The translations under genes were made by a program, and so were the position numbers. DNA of 5,846 bases from an uncultured Pseudomonadota bacterium (GTDB lineage Bacteria; Pseudomonadota; Gammaproteobacteria; Burkholderiales; SG8-39), in NCBI GenBank assembly GCA_903864555.1, contig CAIPGJ010000457.1, positions 1 through 5,846 on the forward strand, in the 5' to 3' direction. Under the pieces are notes generated by a model. It did not search any database. It was not told where the DNA came from and saw nothing but the letters and a program-made list of their open reading frames with translations. This document shows, one piece after another, positions 1-5,801 of the stretch. How positions within the stretch are numbered: the first letter of the stretch is position 1; each line of letters starts with the position of its first letter.

Positions 1-20
1 ATCCCTGCCCCCCATGCATG

Positions 21-1001
21 TCACTCCGGCTGGTAGTTGATCGCCTTCGCAACCAGATGCCACTTGTCGATCTCATCCTTCACCCAGGTCGCCGTCTCGG
101 CGGGCGAAGTCCACCAGGGCTCGACACTCAGCGCCAGGTAGATCTGCTCGATGTCCGGGCTTTCCAGCACCCTCTTCAGTTCGGTGCTGACCCGGGCGAT
201 GACGGCATTCGGTGTCTTCGCCGGGGCCAGCAGTCCGTAGGAGGAATCCACCGCAAACTTCTCCATGATCCTGGTGGTTTCCGCCACGGTGGGGATGTCC
301 GGCATCAGTCGCGAGCGCTTGGCCCCGCCAAAGGCCAGCACCTTGAGTTTGCCGGTCCTGGCAAAAGGCGCCACACCCGACACGCCGCCAAACATCATGT
401 CCAGGCGACCGGCGATGACGTCCTGCAGCGCCGGCCCCACGCCCTTGTAGGGCACATGCAGCCCCTGGATGCCGGCGATGAGAAACATGTATTCCATGGC
501 CAGGTGAACGGCACCGCCGGCACCGGAGGAACCAAAATTCATCGGCCGTCCCGCGGCCTTGGCGAAGCTGATGAGCTCCGGGACGCTGTTGATCTTGAGC
601 GCAGGATTGACCACCAGCACCAGGCCGCTCTGCGCCACGTTGCTGATGGCCGAAAAGTCCTTGACCATGTCGTAGGGCAGGCTCTTCACCGTAGCCGGTG
701 TGCTCAGTTGCGCGGAGGAGATCATGAGCAGGGTGTAACCATCCGGCACAGCCTTGGCAGCGTAGTCGGTGCCGATCACGCCGGCCGCTCCCGGCTTGTA
801 CTCGATCACCATGGGCCGGCCCAGCGCTTCGGTGAGCTTGTTGGTCACCGGCCGCGATGCCAGTTCCATCGGCCCACCAGGTGCAAAGGGGATGATCACG
901 CGGACCGGCTTTACCGGCCAGGTCTGCGCCATCAGCGCAGGAGGAACCCATAAGCCGAAGGTCAAGGCCAGTATCTTCAGCGCAGCATGCCGGTTGTTCA
1001 T
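21..1001 (-). CDS. Bug/TctC-family tripartite tricarboxylate transporter substrate-binding protein (copy 1)
   Basis: Predicted periplasmic solute-binding protein of 326 residues, the usual length for the Bug (TctC) family, which captures carboxylates and related small organic molecules. An N-terminal signal peptide is visible: basic NNRHAALK, a hydrophobic stretch to about residue 24, and a likely signal peptidase I site after LMA (residue 25, before QTW). Family motifs follow in order: PFAPGGPMELASR at 38-50 (first ligand-binding loop), KPGAAGVIG at 69-77, DGYTLL at 87-92, the GSSGAGGAVHLA segment at 157-168, and HVPYKG at 182-187. The loop usually reads PGGxxD, whereas this protein has Glu46 at the Asp position. 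The ATG at 999-1001 is preceded by AAGGAGG with a 5-base spacer, which fixes the start; the stop is TGA. No TctA or TctB membrane gene is in the window, so it is an orphan binding protein, as is common for this family. The ligand cannot be deduced. The family call is firm and the role in uptake or sensing is inferred. Confidence 0.95.
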   Translation of the reverse strand: MNNRHAALKILALTFGLWVPPALMAQTWPVKPVRVIIPFAPGGPMELASRPVTNKLTEALGRPMVIEYKPGAAGVIGTDYAAKAVPDGYTLLMISSAQLSTPATVKSLPYDMVKDFSAISNVAQSGLVLVVNPALKINSVPELISFAKAAGRPMNFGSSGAGGAVHLAMEYMFLIAGIQGLHVPYKGVGPALQDVIAGRLDMMFGGVSGVAPFARTGKLKVLAFGGAKRSRLMPDIPTVAETTRIMEKFAVDSSYGLLAPAKTPNAVIARVSTELKRVLESPDIEQIYLALSVEPWWTSPAETATWVKDEIDKWHLVAKAINYQPE

Positions 1002-1006
1002 TTCCG

Positions 1007-1013
1007 CCTCCTT
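1007..1013 (-). promoter_or_regulatory. Ribosome binding site of Bug copy 1
   Basis: Minus-strand AAGGAGG, a near-perfect anti-16S match, lies 5 bases before the ATG at 1001. It supports that start and suggests efficient translation. No convincing sigma-70 promoter was seen in the roughly 50 bases between this site and the repeat element that begins at 1054. Confidence 0.85.
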
Positions 1014-1053
1014 GTTTTATTGCTGTTTGTGTTGTGCCACACCAATCCAGCAG

Positions 1054-1070
1054 CCAGATATGAGGTCATT
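1054..1070 (+). repeat. 17-bp direct repeat, left copy
   Basis: CCAGATATGAGGTCATT, identical over all 17 bases to 1178-1194; the next base on either side differs. The last six bases (GTCATT) are also the first six of palindrome unit A. A 7-base fragment of the same repeat, CCAGATA, recurs at 1200-1206. Confidence 0.9.
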
Positions 1071-1156
1071 CCCGCGCAGGCGGGGATCCAGAATCCCACC
1101 ACTGTCACCGTCGATAGCGAAACCTCTATCGTCATCCCCGCCTGCGCGGGGATGAC
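1065..1156. repeat. Paired inverted palindromic repeats (REP/MITE-like element)
   Basis: Unit A (1065-1087) and unit B (1134-1156) are reverse complements over 23 positions with one mismatch (T1070 against the C-type position), separated by a 46-base interior. Each unit is itself a dyad. Unit B has perfect 9-base arms, GTCATCCCC (1131-1139) and GGGGATGAC (1148-1156), around an 8-base core GCCTGCGC. Unit A has the same core in reverse, GCGCAGGC, between ATTCCC and GGGGAT. The interior carries a further 6-base stem, CGATAG (1112-1117) with CTATCG (1126-1131). The GTCATTCCCGCG...CGGGGAT style is typical of dispersed intergenic repeats in beta- and gammaproteobacteria. The layout resembles the dRS3 repeat of Neisseria (ATTCCC-N8-GGGAAT, from memory). 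In RNA it would fold into a very stable hairpin, which could attenuate or protect a readthrough transcript. Confidence 0.8.
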
Positions 1157-1177
1157 AGTCGTTAGTTATCCCTGCTT

Positions 1178-1194
1178 CCAGATATGAGGTCATT
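1178..1194 (+). repeat. 17-bp direct repeat, right copy
   Basis: Exact copy of 1054-1070, 124 bp away start to start. The two copies bracket 107 bp that contain both palindrome units. Unlike the left copy, it is not followed by the CCCGCG palindrome but by GTTCGCC. This is what would be expected if the element had been inserted with, or generated, a duplication of its left edge. Confidence 0.9.
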
Positions 1195-1250
1195 GTTCGC
1201 CAGATACAGAACACAGATTTGCAGATTCCAGACCTTTCCCCGGAAATCGG

Positions 1251-1309
1251 TGAAGAACCAAAAAAATACGGATGCACTCACGGATGCCTTGAAAAAAACT
1301 GGTTCTTCA
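1251..1309. repeat. 10-bp inverted repeat enclosing phased A-tracts
   Basis: Perfect inverted repeat TGAAGAACCA (1251-1260) and TGGTTCTTCA (1300-1309) with a 39-base interior. Inside lie two runs of seven A (1260-1266 and 1292-1298), 32 bp apart, about three helical turns. Also inside are two copies of ACGGATGC (1268-1275 and 1280-1287) with a 12-bp period. It sits 55 bases downstream of the synthetase stop codon. It does not look like a classical intrinsic terminator because the T-runs on the transcribed strand lie inside the loop rather than after the stem. A bent-DNA protein-binding site, an mRNA 3' hairpin or a remnant of a mobile element are all possible. Confidence 0.6.
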
Positions 1310-1363
1310 GAGCACATTCATTGGGGGTGAACGATGATGTTTTCCGGTTCATTCAGCGTTTCC

Positions 1364-3508
1364 TCAACGTTTGCGCACCACCAGCGTGGCATCGACGATG
1401 CGACAGCCCTTGCCGGCGGCCTGCACGATCACCGGATTCATGTCCAGTTGCGTGACCCGCTCGCCTTCGGTTTCCAGCACCTGTTGCAACTGCATCACCA
1501 TGTCCGCCACGGACTGCAGGTCGAAACCGCCTTCGAGCAGCTTTCTGCCTATCCTCAGGCGCGCGAGCATGCCCATAACGTCGGCTTGGCACAGCGGCAG
1601 GCGGGCGCATTGCACATCCTGGAACAGTTCGGTGTACACGCCTCCTACGCCGACCGTCAGTGCCATGCCCAGCAGGGGGTCGCGCTTGGCGCCGACGATG
1701 AGTTCCAGCCCTGAAGCCGCCATCTCCTGCACCAGCACCCCCCTGAAACCAGGCAATCCAAGTCCGGCCATGCGCCGGAATTCACTGCCTACCTGATCGG
1801 CTTCCCGCACGCCGATCACCACGCCGCCCGCCTTCGCCTTGTGCACCAGATCCGCCGCCTCCACCTTGAGGGCCACCGGAAAGCCGATGCCTCGTGCCAG
1901 CGCCACGGCCTGATCCTCCGATGTCGCCAGTCCGGAGGCCATGACCGGCAATCCGCCCTGCCTCAGGATGTCGGTGGTTTCGCGCTCCGACAGGATCTGC
2001 TCTTCGATGGCGTGTTGCGCAGCCGGATCGAACTGCGGGAAGCTGTCCGCCATTTTTAGGCGCAATGCCGTCATGCCCTCCCCGGCCAGTTGTGCGCGCA
2101 GGCTGTGGTACTGCCCCACCAGCGATATCGCCCTGATGCAGGCTTCGGAGGTGTGGAACCAGGGCAGCTTCGCCGACTGCTCCAGCAGGTCGCGCTCGGT
2201 GTTGGAGTAGTCCCCGCCGGCGAAGATCAGGCAGACGGTCCTGGGCGTATTCTGTGCCACCTCGATGAAGCGCTCAATCAACGGCGCATAGCTTTTGGCC
2301 ACCGAGATGATGGGTACCGCGACGTCATAGCGTTCGGAACGCACGGCCGCCGCCAGCGCCTCGGCATAGCGATTGTGGTTGCCCGAGGCCAGACCGGAGA
2401 GATCAATGGGATTCTGCAGCTTGGAAGGATCGTCCGCCGCTTCCTTGAAGATCTCCTTCTCGGCAGCCTCCAGGGGCGGCAGGTCCAGCCCCGCGATGGA
2501 CGCAAGATCGCCAAAGAAAGTGCCCAACCCGCCCGAGCCGGACAGCGCCAGCACCCGGGGGCTTTTGGTCACGGTCCAGGGTTTCTCCTGCATCAGGATG
2601 CTGGCCACGTCGCACAGTTCCGGATAGTCAAAGGCACGCACGATGCCGAGTTGCCGGAACAGGCCGTCCTGGATCTCGTCGCTGCCGGTCATGGAACCGG
2701 TGTGGGAACTGGCCATGCGGGCACCGACTTCGGAGCGCCCCACCTTGAGCACGATGATGGGTTTCTTCAACTCAGCGGCACGTAATGCCGCACGGCAGAA
2801 GCGCGGGTAATCGCGAATCTGCTCAATCACGGCAAGGATGATTCTCGTGTTGGGGTCTTCGACGAGAAACTCGACGAATTGCGCCAGGTCGATATCCGCT
2901 TCATTGCCCGCGCTCAGCAGGTGGCTGAAACCCAGCCCCTTGCGCAGCCCGTAGTACAGCACTGTTGCCACTCCCAGCCCGGCACTGTGGCTCACCAATC
3001 CGACAGGGCCTTTGCGGATGCGCTCGAACTGCGGCACGGCTGCGGCACTCAGCGGAATGCCCTTGGCCACATTCATGTAGCCCAGGCAATTGGGGCCCAC
3101 CACGCGCATGCCGGAAGTGCGCGTGAAGGCCGTGAGCTGCGCCTGCAATTGCTTGCCGTGGGCGTCGGCCTCGCCGAATCCCGCCGACACGATCACCCCC
3201 AGCCGTGCGCCACGCGCTGCTGCACTTTCGAGTGCCGGCAATACCCGGTCTCGTCCGGTGGCCACGATGGCGGCATCCACCCGGCCCTCGGCCTCATCCA
3301 GCGAGGGATAACAGCGATACCCCAGCACATCCTGGTAATTCGGATTGATCGGCAGCACCTCGCCTGAAAAGTTCCAGTGCTTGAGCGCCTGCACCACCTT
3401 GCCGTTGAACTGGCTGACGTTGGGGCTGGCCCCGAAGATGGCGATGCGTGAAGGCTCGAAAATCCGCCCGTCGAGGCGGAGCGGATCGGGTGTGGTCGGG
3501 GTACTCAT
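1364..3508 (-). CDS. NDP-forming acyl-CoA synthetase (acetate--CoA ligase family, fused alpha-beta type)
   Basis: Cytoplasmic enzyme of 714 residues, predicted to join an organic acid to CoA with ATP cleaved to ADP and phosphate through a phosphohistidine relay. Domain order: CoA-binding Rossmann domain at about 10-145 (IFGAS at 25-29, VGPNCLG at 137-143); succinyl-CoA-synthetase-like domains at about 150-460 (GNEADID at 201-207); C-terminal ATP-grasp domain at about 495-710. His269 in SSHTGS is the expected phosphorylated residue. The ATP-grasp part shows KVEAADLVHKAKAGGV at 548-563, a QEM...RDPLLG stretch at 594-614, and the metal-site motif LDMNPV at 688-693. There is no GNAT domain, so it is not a Pat-type protein acetyltransferase. 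The usual SQSGALG motif reads SHSAGLG (173-179). The start is ATG at 3506-3508: an in-frame TGA at 3536-3538 excludes a longer protein, and the Shine-Dalgarno (GGA, 7 bases off) is weak. It lies 83 bases after Bug copy 2, probably in the same operon. Substrate unknown; relatives act on acetate, branched or aromatic acids and dicarboxylates. Confidence 0.93.
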   Translation of the reverse strand: MSTPTTPDPLRLDGRIFEPSRIAIFGASPNVSQFNGKVVQALKHWNFSGEVLPINPNYQDVLGYRCYPSLDEAEGRVDAAIVATGRDRVLPALESAAARGARLGVIVSAGFGEADAHGKQLQAQLTAFTRTSGMRVVGPNCLGYMNVAKGIPLSAAAVPQFERIRKGPVGLVSHSAGLGVATVLYYGLRKGLGFSHLLSAGNEADIDLAQFVEFLVEDPNTRIILAVIEQIRDYPRFCRAALRAAELKKPIIVLKVGRSEVGARMASSHTGSMTGSDEIQDGLFRQLGIVRAFDYPELCDVASILMQEKPWTVTKSPRVLALSGSGGLGTFFGDLASIAGLDLPPLEAAEKEIFKEAADDPSKLQNPIDLSGLASGNHNRYAEALAAAVRSERYDVAVPIISVAKSYAPLIERFIEVAQNTPRTVCLIFAGGDYSNTERDLLEQSAKLPWFHTSEACIRAISLVGQYHSLRAQLAGEGMTALRLKMADSFPQFDPAAQHAIEEQILSERETTDILRQGGLPVMASGLATSEDQAVALARGIGFPVALKVEAADLVHKAKAGGVVIGVREADQVGSEFRRMAGLGLPGFRGVLVQEMAASGLELIVGAKRDPLLGMALTVGVGGVYTELFQDVQCARLPLCQADVMGMLARLRIGRKLLEGGFDLQSVADMVMQLQQVLETEGERVTQLDMNPVIVQAAGKGCRIVDATLVVRKR

Positions 3509-3567
3509 GCGCTTGTCCAGTTCATCGTGAATCGGTCATGACCAAAGGGCCGCAGCATGACGGCCAT
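3505..3567 (-). other. Possible 20-codon leader ORF overlapping the synthetase start
   Basis: ATG at 3565-3567 opens a 20-codon frame whose TGA overlaps the synthetase ATG as ATGA, the classic arrangement for translational coupling. The frame is also continuous with Bug copy 2: from its TAG (3592-3594) there are 28 sense codons before this TGA. The synthetase has only a weak ribosome binding site of its own, so a coupled leader would make sense. However, the ORF's own site is also poor (AAGG about 11 bases upstream), and an open frame of this size arises easily by chance in GC-rich DNA. Confidence 0.2.
3534..3543. repeat. 10-bp perfect palindrome in the Bug-synthetase gap
   Basis: GGTCATGACC is self-complementary over 10 bases and lies 25 bases upstream of the synthetase start codon. 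It could be a small operator half-site or simply chance; no second copy is visible nearby. Confidence 0.3.
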
Positions 3568-3591
3568 GGATAGGCTTGCCTTGCCGGCGCA

Positions 3592-4572
3592 CTACTGAAG
3601 CCTGAATCCGGTGCGCTTGCGAAACTCATCCAGGTCTTCACGCAGCCGCTGCAGCCGCTGCGCATACTCCTGCGGTGTGCTGATCAGCGCGACGGCACCG
3701 GCGGCATCGAAGCGCTCGGTGAGGTCGGGCGCCTTGAGGCTGCGGTTCAATTCCGTGTTCAAGCGCGTGATGATCGCCTGCGGCGTCTGCACCTGCGCCA
3801 CAAAGCCCATCCAGGTCCCGTTGTCGAGGCTGGCGATGCCCGCTTCCCTGAAGGTCATCACCTCAGGCACCGGAGCTGCACGTGAGATGCCCGTCACCGC
3901 CAGGGCACGCATCTTACCGGCCTTGATATTGGGCAATACGCCGGCCAGGCTGGAACACAGCAGCGGAATCTGTCCGCCCAACAAGTCGCTCACCGACGGT
4001 GCATTGCCCTTGTAGGGCACATGCACGATCTGGATGCCGGCGCGAAACAGCAGGATCTCGCAGGCCAGATGCGCCGAAGTGCCCACCCCGGGCGAGCCAT
4101 AGCTGTACTTGCCCGGACCGGCTTTCGCAGCGGCAACCAGATCGGCCAGCGTCCTGAACGGCGTGGCACTGCCGGCGAAAATGCCCAATGGAATATCCGC
4201 CAGCGTGCCCACCGGGGTGAACTCGGTGATGGGGTCAAATGGCAACTCGGAGCCGAATACGCTGTAGATAGCCATCACGGAACCGGACATCAACAGCGTA
4301 TGACCGTCGGCTGGCGCCTTGGACACGAACTGGTAGCCGACCGTGCCGCCGGCGCCCGGCCGGTTGTCGATGATGACCGGCTGCTTCAGGGCCTCACCCA
4401 GCTTCTGGCCGACGGCACGGCCGATCACATCGGTACTGCCGGCCGGTGCAAACGGCAGCACCAGCCGGATTGGCCGGGAGGGATATTCCTGCGCAATCAC
4501 ACTGGCCGCAAGCAGTCCGCCCAGCAGCCCACCGCATGCGCGCAGCAGGCAGCGCATCCACAGGATATGCAT
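3592..4572 (-). CDS. Bug/TctC-family tripartite tricarboxylate transporter substrate-binding protein (copy 2)
   Basis: Predicted periplasmic carboxylate-binding protein of 326 residues from the chosen start. The signal peptide runs over residues 1-27 (a hydrophobic LLGGLLAASV core, cleavage likely after VIA, before QEY). Family motifs: PFAPAGSTDVIGR at 40-52, with the conserved Asp48; NRPGAGGTVG at 70-79; ADGHTLL at 88-94; YGSPGVGTSAHLA at 158-170; HVPYKG at 184-189. An open frame extends six codons further to a GTG at 4588-4590, but the AGGAGG ribosome binding site would then lie inside the coding sequence. The ATG at 4570-4572 has it 9 bases upstream, so I start there. It is clearly divergent from copy 1 (for example PAGSTD against PGGPME, and a different C-terminus ending FRLQ), so the pair is not a recent duplication. 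It lies between the dehydrogenase and synthetase genes with short gaps, which suggests that its ligand is the acid those enzymes process; this is inference. Confidence 0.94.
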   Translation of the reverse strand: MHILWMRCLLRACGGLLGGLLAASVIAQEYPSRPIRLVLPFAPAGSTDVIGRAVGQKLGEALKQPVIIDNRPGAGGTVGYQFVSKAPADGHTLLMSGSVMAIYSVFGSELPFDPITEFTPVGTLADIPLGIFAGSATPFRTLADLVAAAKAGPGKYSYGSPGVGTSAHLACEILLFRAGIQIVHVPYKGNAPSVSDLLGGQIPLLCSSLAGVLPNIKAGKMRALAVTGISRAAPVPEVMTFREAGIASLDNGTWMGFVAQVQTPQAIITRLNTELNRSLKAPDLTERFDAAGAVALISTPQEYAQRLQRLREDLDEFRKRTGFRLQ

Positions 4573-4581
4573 CAAATCATC

Positions 4582-4587
4582 CCTCCT
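4582..4587 (-). promoter_or_regulatory. Ribosome binding site that sets the start of Bug copy 2
   Basis: Minus-strand AGGAGG lies 9 bases before the ATG at 4572. It overlaps codons 2-3 of the longer GTG-initiated frame, which argues against the GTG at 4590. A TTG at 4573-4575, 6 bases from the site, is a weaker alternative start that would add one residue. Confidence 0.8.
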
Positions 4588-4646
4588 CACTTTTCAGGGT
4601 GCCCGTCGCGTATTCCCGCCACTGGGCTTCGCATGGCAGGCTGGAT

Positions 4647-5789
4647 TCAACCGTCCATCAATCGTTTACCAATGAAGTTGCGCACGGCCTCGACACTGCC
4701 GCCACCCAGCATATGGCCGCGAATGTCACGGAACAGCACTTCCACCCGGCTGCCCGAGGCATAGCCATTGGCGCCGCAGATCTGCATGGCCTGATGGCCG
4801 ACCTCGAAGGCGGCTTCCGATGCGAAGGTCTTGGCCATGGAGGCTTCCATGGCCGCATCCTCGCCGGCGGAAAACTTGGCCGCCGCGTGATACACCAGCA
4901 GTCGCGCCGCCTGCAGCTTCATGCCCATGTCGGCGAGCTTCCAGCGTATGCCCTGGAAGTCGCCGATGCGCCGACCGAACTGCTTGCGCATGCGCGCATA
5001 GGCGAGCGCCTCGTCCAGTGCCGCCTGCCCCTGCCCGACGCAGAACATGGCATTGTGGATACGCTCGCTGTTGAAGGAATTGATCATTGCGCGGAACTGC
5101 CCCGGCCGGGTGAGGATCTGTGACACAGGCACGCGGCAGTCATCAAATATGATCTCGGCTCGCGGCACGGCGCGCAGCCCCATCATTTCCTGGGTGCGGC
5201 CGTACTTGAGGCCCGGTGCATCCTTGGTGACCAGCACACTCCCCAGGCCCTCGGTCCCTGGTGCATCGGACATGCGCACGTAGGCCACCATCATTTCAAA
5301 GGCCCCGGAGCCACCGACATAGAGTTTGGTGCCGTTGATCACCAGTTGATCGCCCTGGATGACGCCGCGGGTCCGCACGGCCCCCGTGTCCGACCCGGCT
5401 TCCGATTCGGTCATGGCGATGGCACACATCATTTCACCGGAAGACAGCAGTGGCAGGAACTTCGCCTTCACTTCCGGGGAGCCGAATTCCAGCAGGTGGT
5501 TGACCGGCCCGCCGCAGGACGAGGTGAGCACCAGCGCGGCACACTGGGTGGCTTCGGCCAGCGGTTCCAGGGCGAGGATGTAATCGAGGAAGGACATGCC
5601 CGCCCCGCCATGCTCCTTGGGCAGGGTCATGCCCAACAGGCCCAGTTCGCGGAGCTTCCGCGCCACTTCCTTCCTGGGAAAGCCGCGTGCCTGGTCCCAT
5701 TCGACCAGATGCGGCTTGAATTCCTTTTCGGCCAGCGCACGCACCGAATCAACCATCATGCGCTGTTGTTCACTCAGTCTGAAATCCAC
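4647..5789 (-). CDS. Acyl-CoA dehydrogenase (FAD-dependent)
   Basis: Cytoplasmic flavoenzyme of 380 residues, full length for the family, predicted to introduce an alpha-beta double bond into an acyl-CoA and pass electrons to electron-transfer flavoprotein. Domain order: N-terminal helical domain (1-120), middle beta domain (about 122-220) with the signature AMTESEAGSDTG at 125-136, and C-terminal helical domain (about 228-380) with RKQFGRRIGDFQ at 268-279 and QICGANGY at 336-343, both FAD- or dimer-contact motifs. The usual catalytic Glu of short- and medium-chain enzymes (in YEGT near the C-terminus) is missing: the sequence reads MLGGGSVEAVR at 360-370. Instead Glu242, in SERI, aligns with the base used by isovaleryl-CoA and long-chain dehydrogenases (Glu254 in human IVD), and the carnitine-pathway enzyme CaiA has a similar ER...SGGS pattern. 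GTG start with AAGGAGG 5 bases upstream. First gene of the probable operon, 74 bases before Bug copy 2. Substrate not determinable. Confidence 0.95.
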   Translation of the reverse strand: MDFRLSEQQRMMVDSVRALAEKEFKPHLVEWDQARGFPRKEVARKLRELGLLGMTLPKEHGGAGMSFLDYILALEPLAEATQCAALVLTSSCGGPVNHLLEFGSPEVKAKFLPLLSSGEMMCAIAMTESEAGSDTGAVRTRGVIQGDQLVINGTKLYVGGSGAFEMMVAYVRMSDAPGTEGLGSVLVTKDAPGLKYGRTQEMMGLRAVPRAEIIFDDCRVPVSQILTRPGQFRAMINSFNSERIHNAMFCVGQGQAALDEALAYARMRKQFGRRIGDFQGIRWKLADMGMKLQAARLLVYHAAAKFSAGEDAAMEASMAKTFASEAAFEVGHQAMQICGANGYASGSRVEVLFRDIRGHMLGGGSVEAVRNFIGKRLMDG

Positions 5790-5794
5790 GTCTT

Positions 5795-5801
5795 CCTCCT
5801 T
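5795..5801 (-). promoter_or_regulatory. Ribosome binding site of the acyl-CoA dehydrogenase
   Basis: Minus-strand AAGGAGG lies 5 bases before the GTG at 5787-5789. The strong match and ideal spacing support GTG as the true start, and the protein beginning MDFRLSEQQ is the normal beginning for this family. Confidence 0.85.

Larger units (their letters stand above)
1002..1363. other. Non-coding gap with repeat element and dyad symmetry
   Basis: This 362-base gap lies between the stop of the acyl-CoA synthetase and the start of Bug copy 1. I see no believable gene in it. The short open frames that cross it are low-complexity by-products of the palindromes and lack ribosome binding sites. It contains a direct-repeat-flanked palindromic element (1054-1194) and a second, AT-richer inverted repeat (1251-1309). 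The latter part (about 1255-1350) is visibly less GC-rich than the flanking genes. The gap breaks the otherwise tight gene spacing, so Bug copy 1 is either independently transcribed or reached only by readthrough past two potential hairpins. Confidence 0.8.

Noticed and set aside
18..953. Long plus-strand open frame of about 310 codons opposite Bug copy 1
   Set aside because: It is the antisense of a gene with clear family motifs, is rich in Arg, His and Gly as expected of a GC-rich shadow frame, and shows no recognisable domain. The same applies to the plus-strand frames at 2090-2785, 2879-3367, 4021-4764 and 4446-5123.
1014..1045. Sigma-54 promoter suggested by minus-strand TGGCAC upstream of Bug copy 1
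   Set aside because: The distance from GG to the next GC is 13 bases instead of 10 and the -12 element is not TTGC. The sigma-70 alternatives in the same stretch also have poor hexamers or wrong spacing.
1065..1156. Possible CRISPR repeats (the GCGCAGGCGGGGAT style resembles type I-E repeats)
   Set aside because: There are only two units, in opposite orientation, with no regular repeat-spacer array and no cas gene. A dispersed palindromic repeat explains it better.
987..1277. Small open frames across the intergenic repeat (plus 987-1187, minus 1017-1277)
   Set aside because: Their sequence is dictated by the palindromes (repeated PACAGMT- or PRLRGND-like peptides, typical false proteins from such repeats) and no ribosome binding site precedes them.
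1251..1309. Classical rho-independent terminator after the synthetase
   Set aside because: The stem is AT-rich with a 39-base loop and the T-runs fall inside the loop, not directly after the 3' arm. A termination role is not excluded but is not shown.
3637..3662. Tandem GCAGCCGCT repeat near the 3' end of Bug copy 2
   Set aside because: It encodes an ordinary RLQRLRE helix in the C-terminal part of the protein; codon bias in GC-rich DNA explains the repetition.
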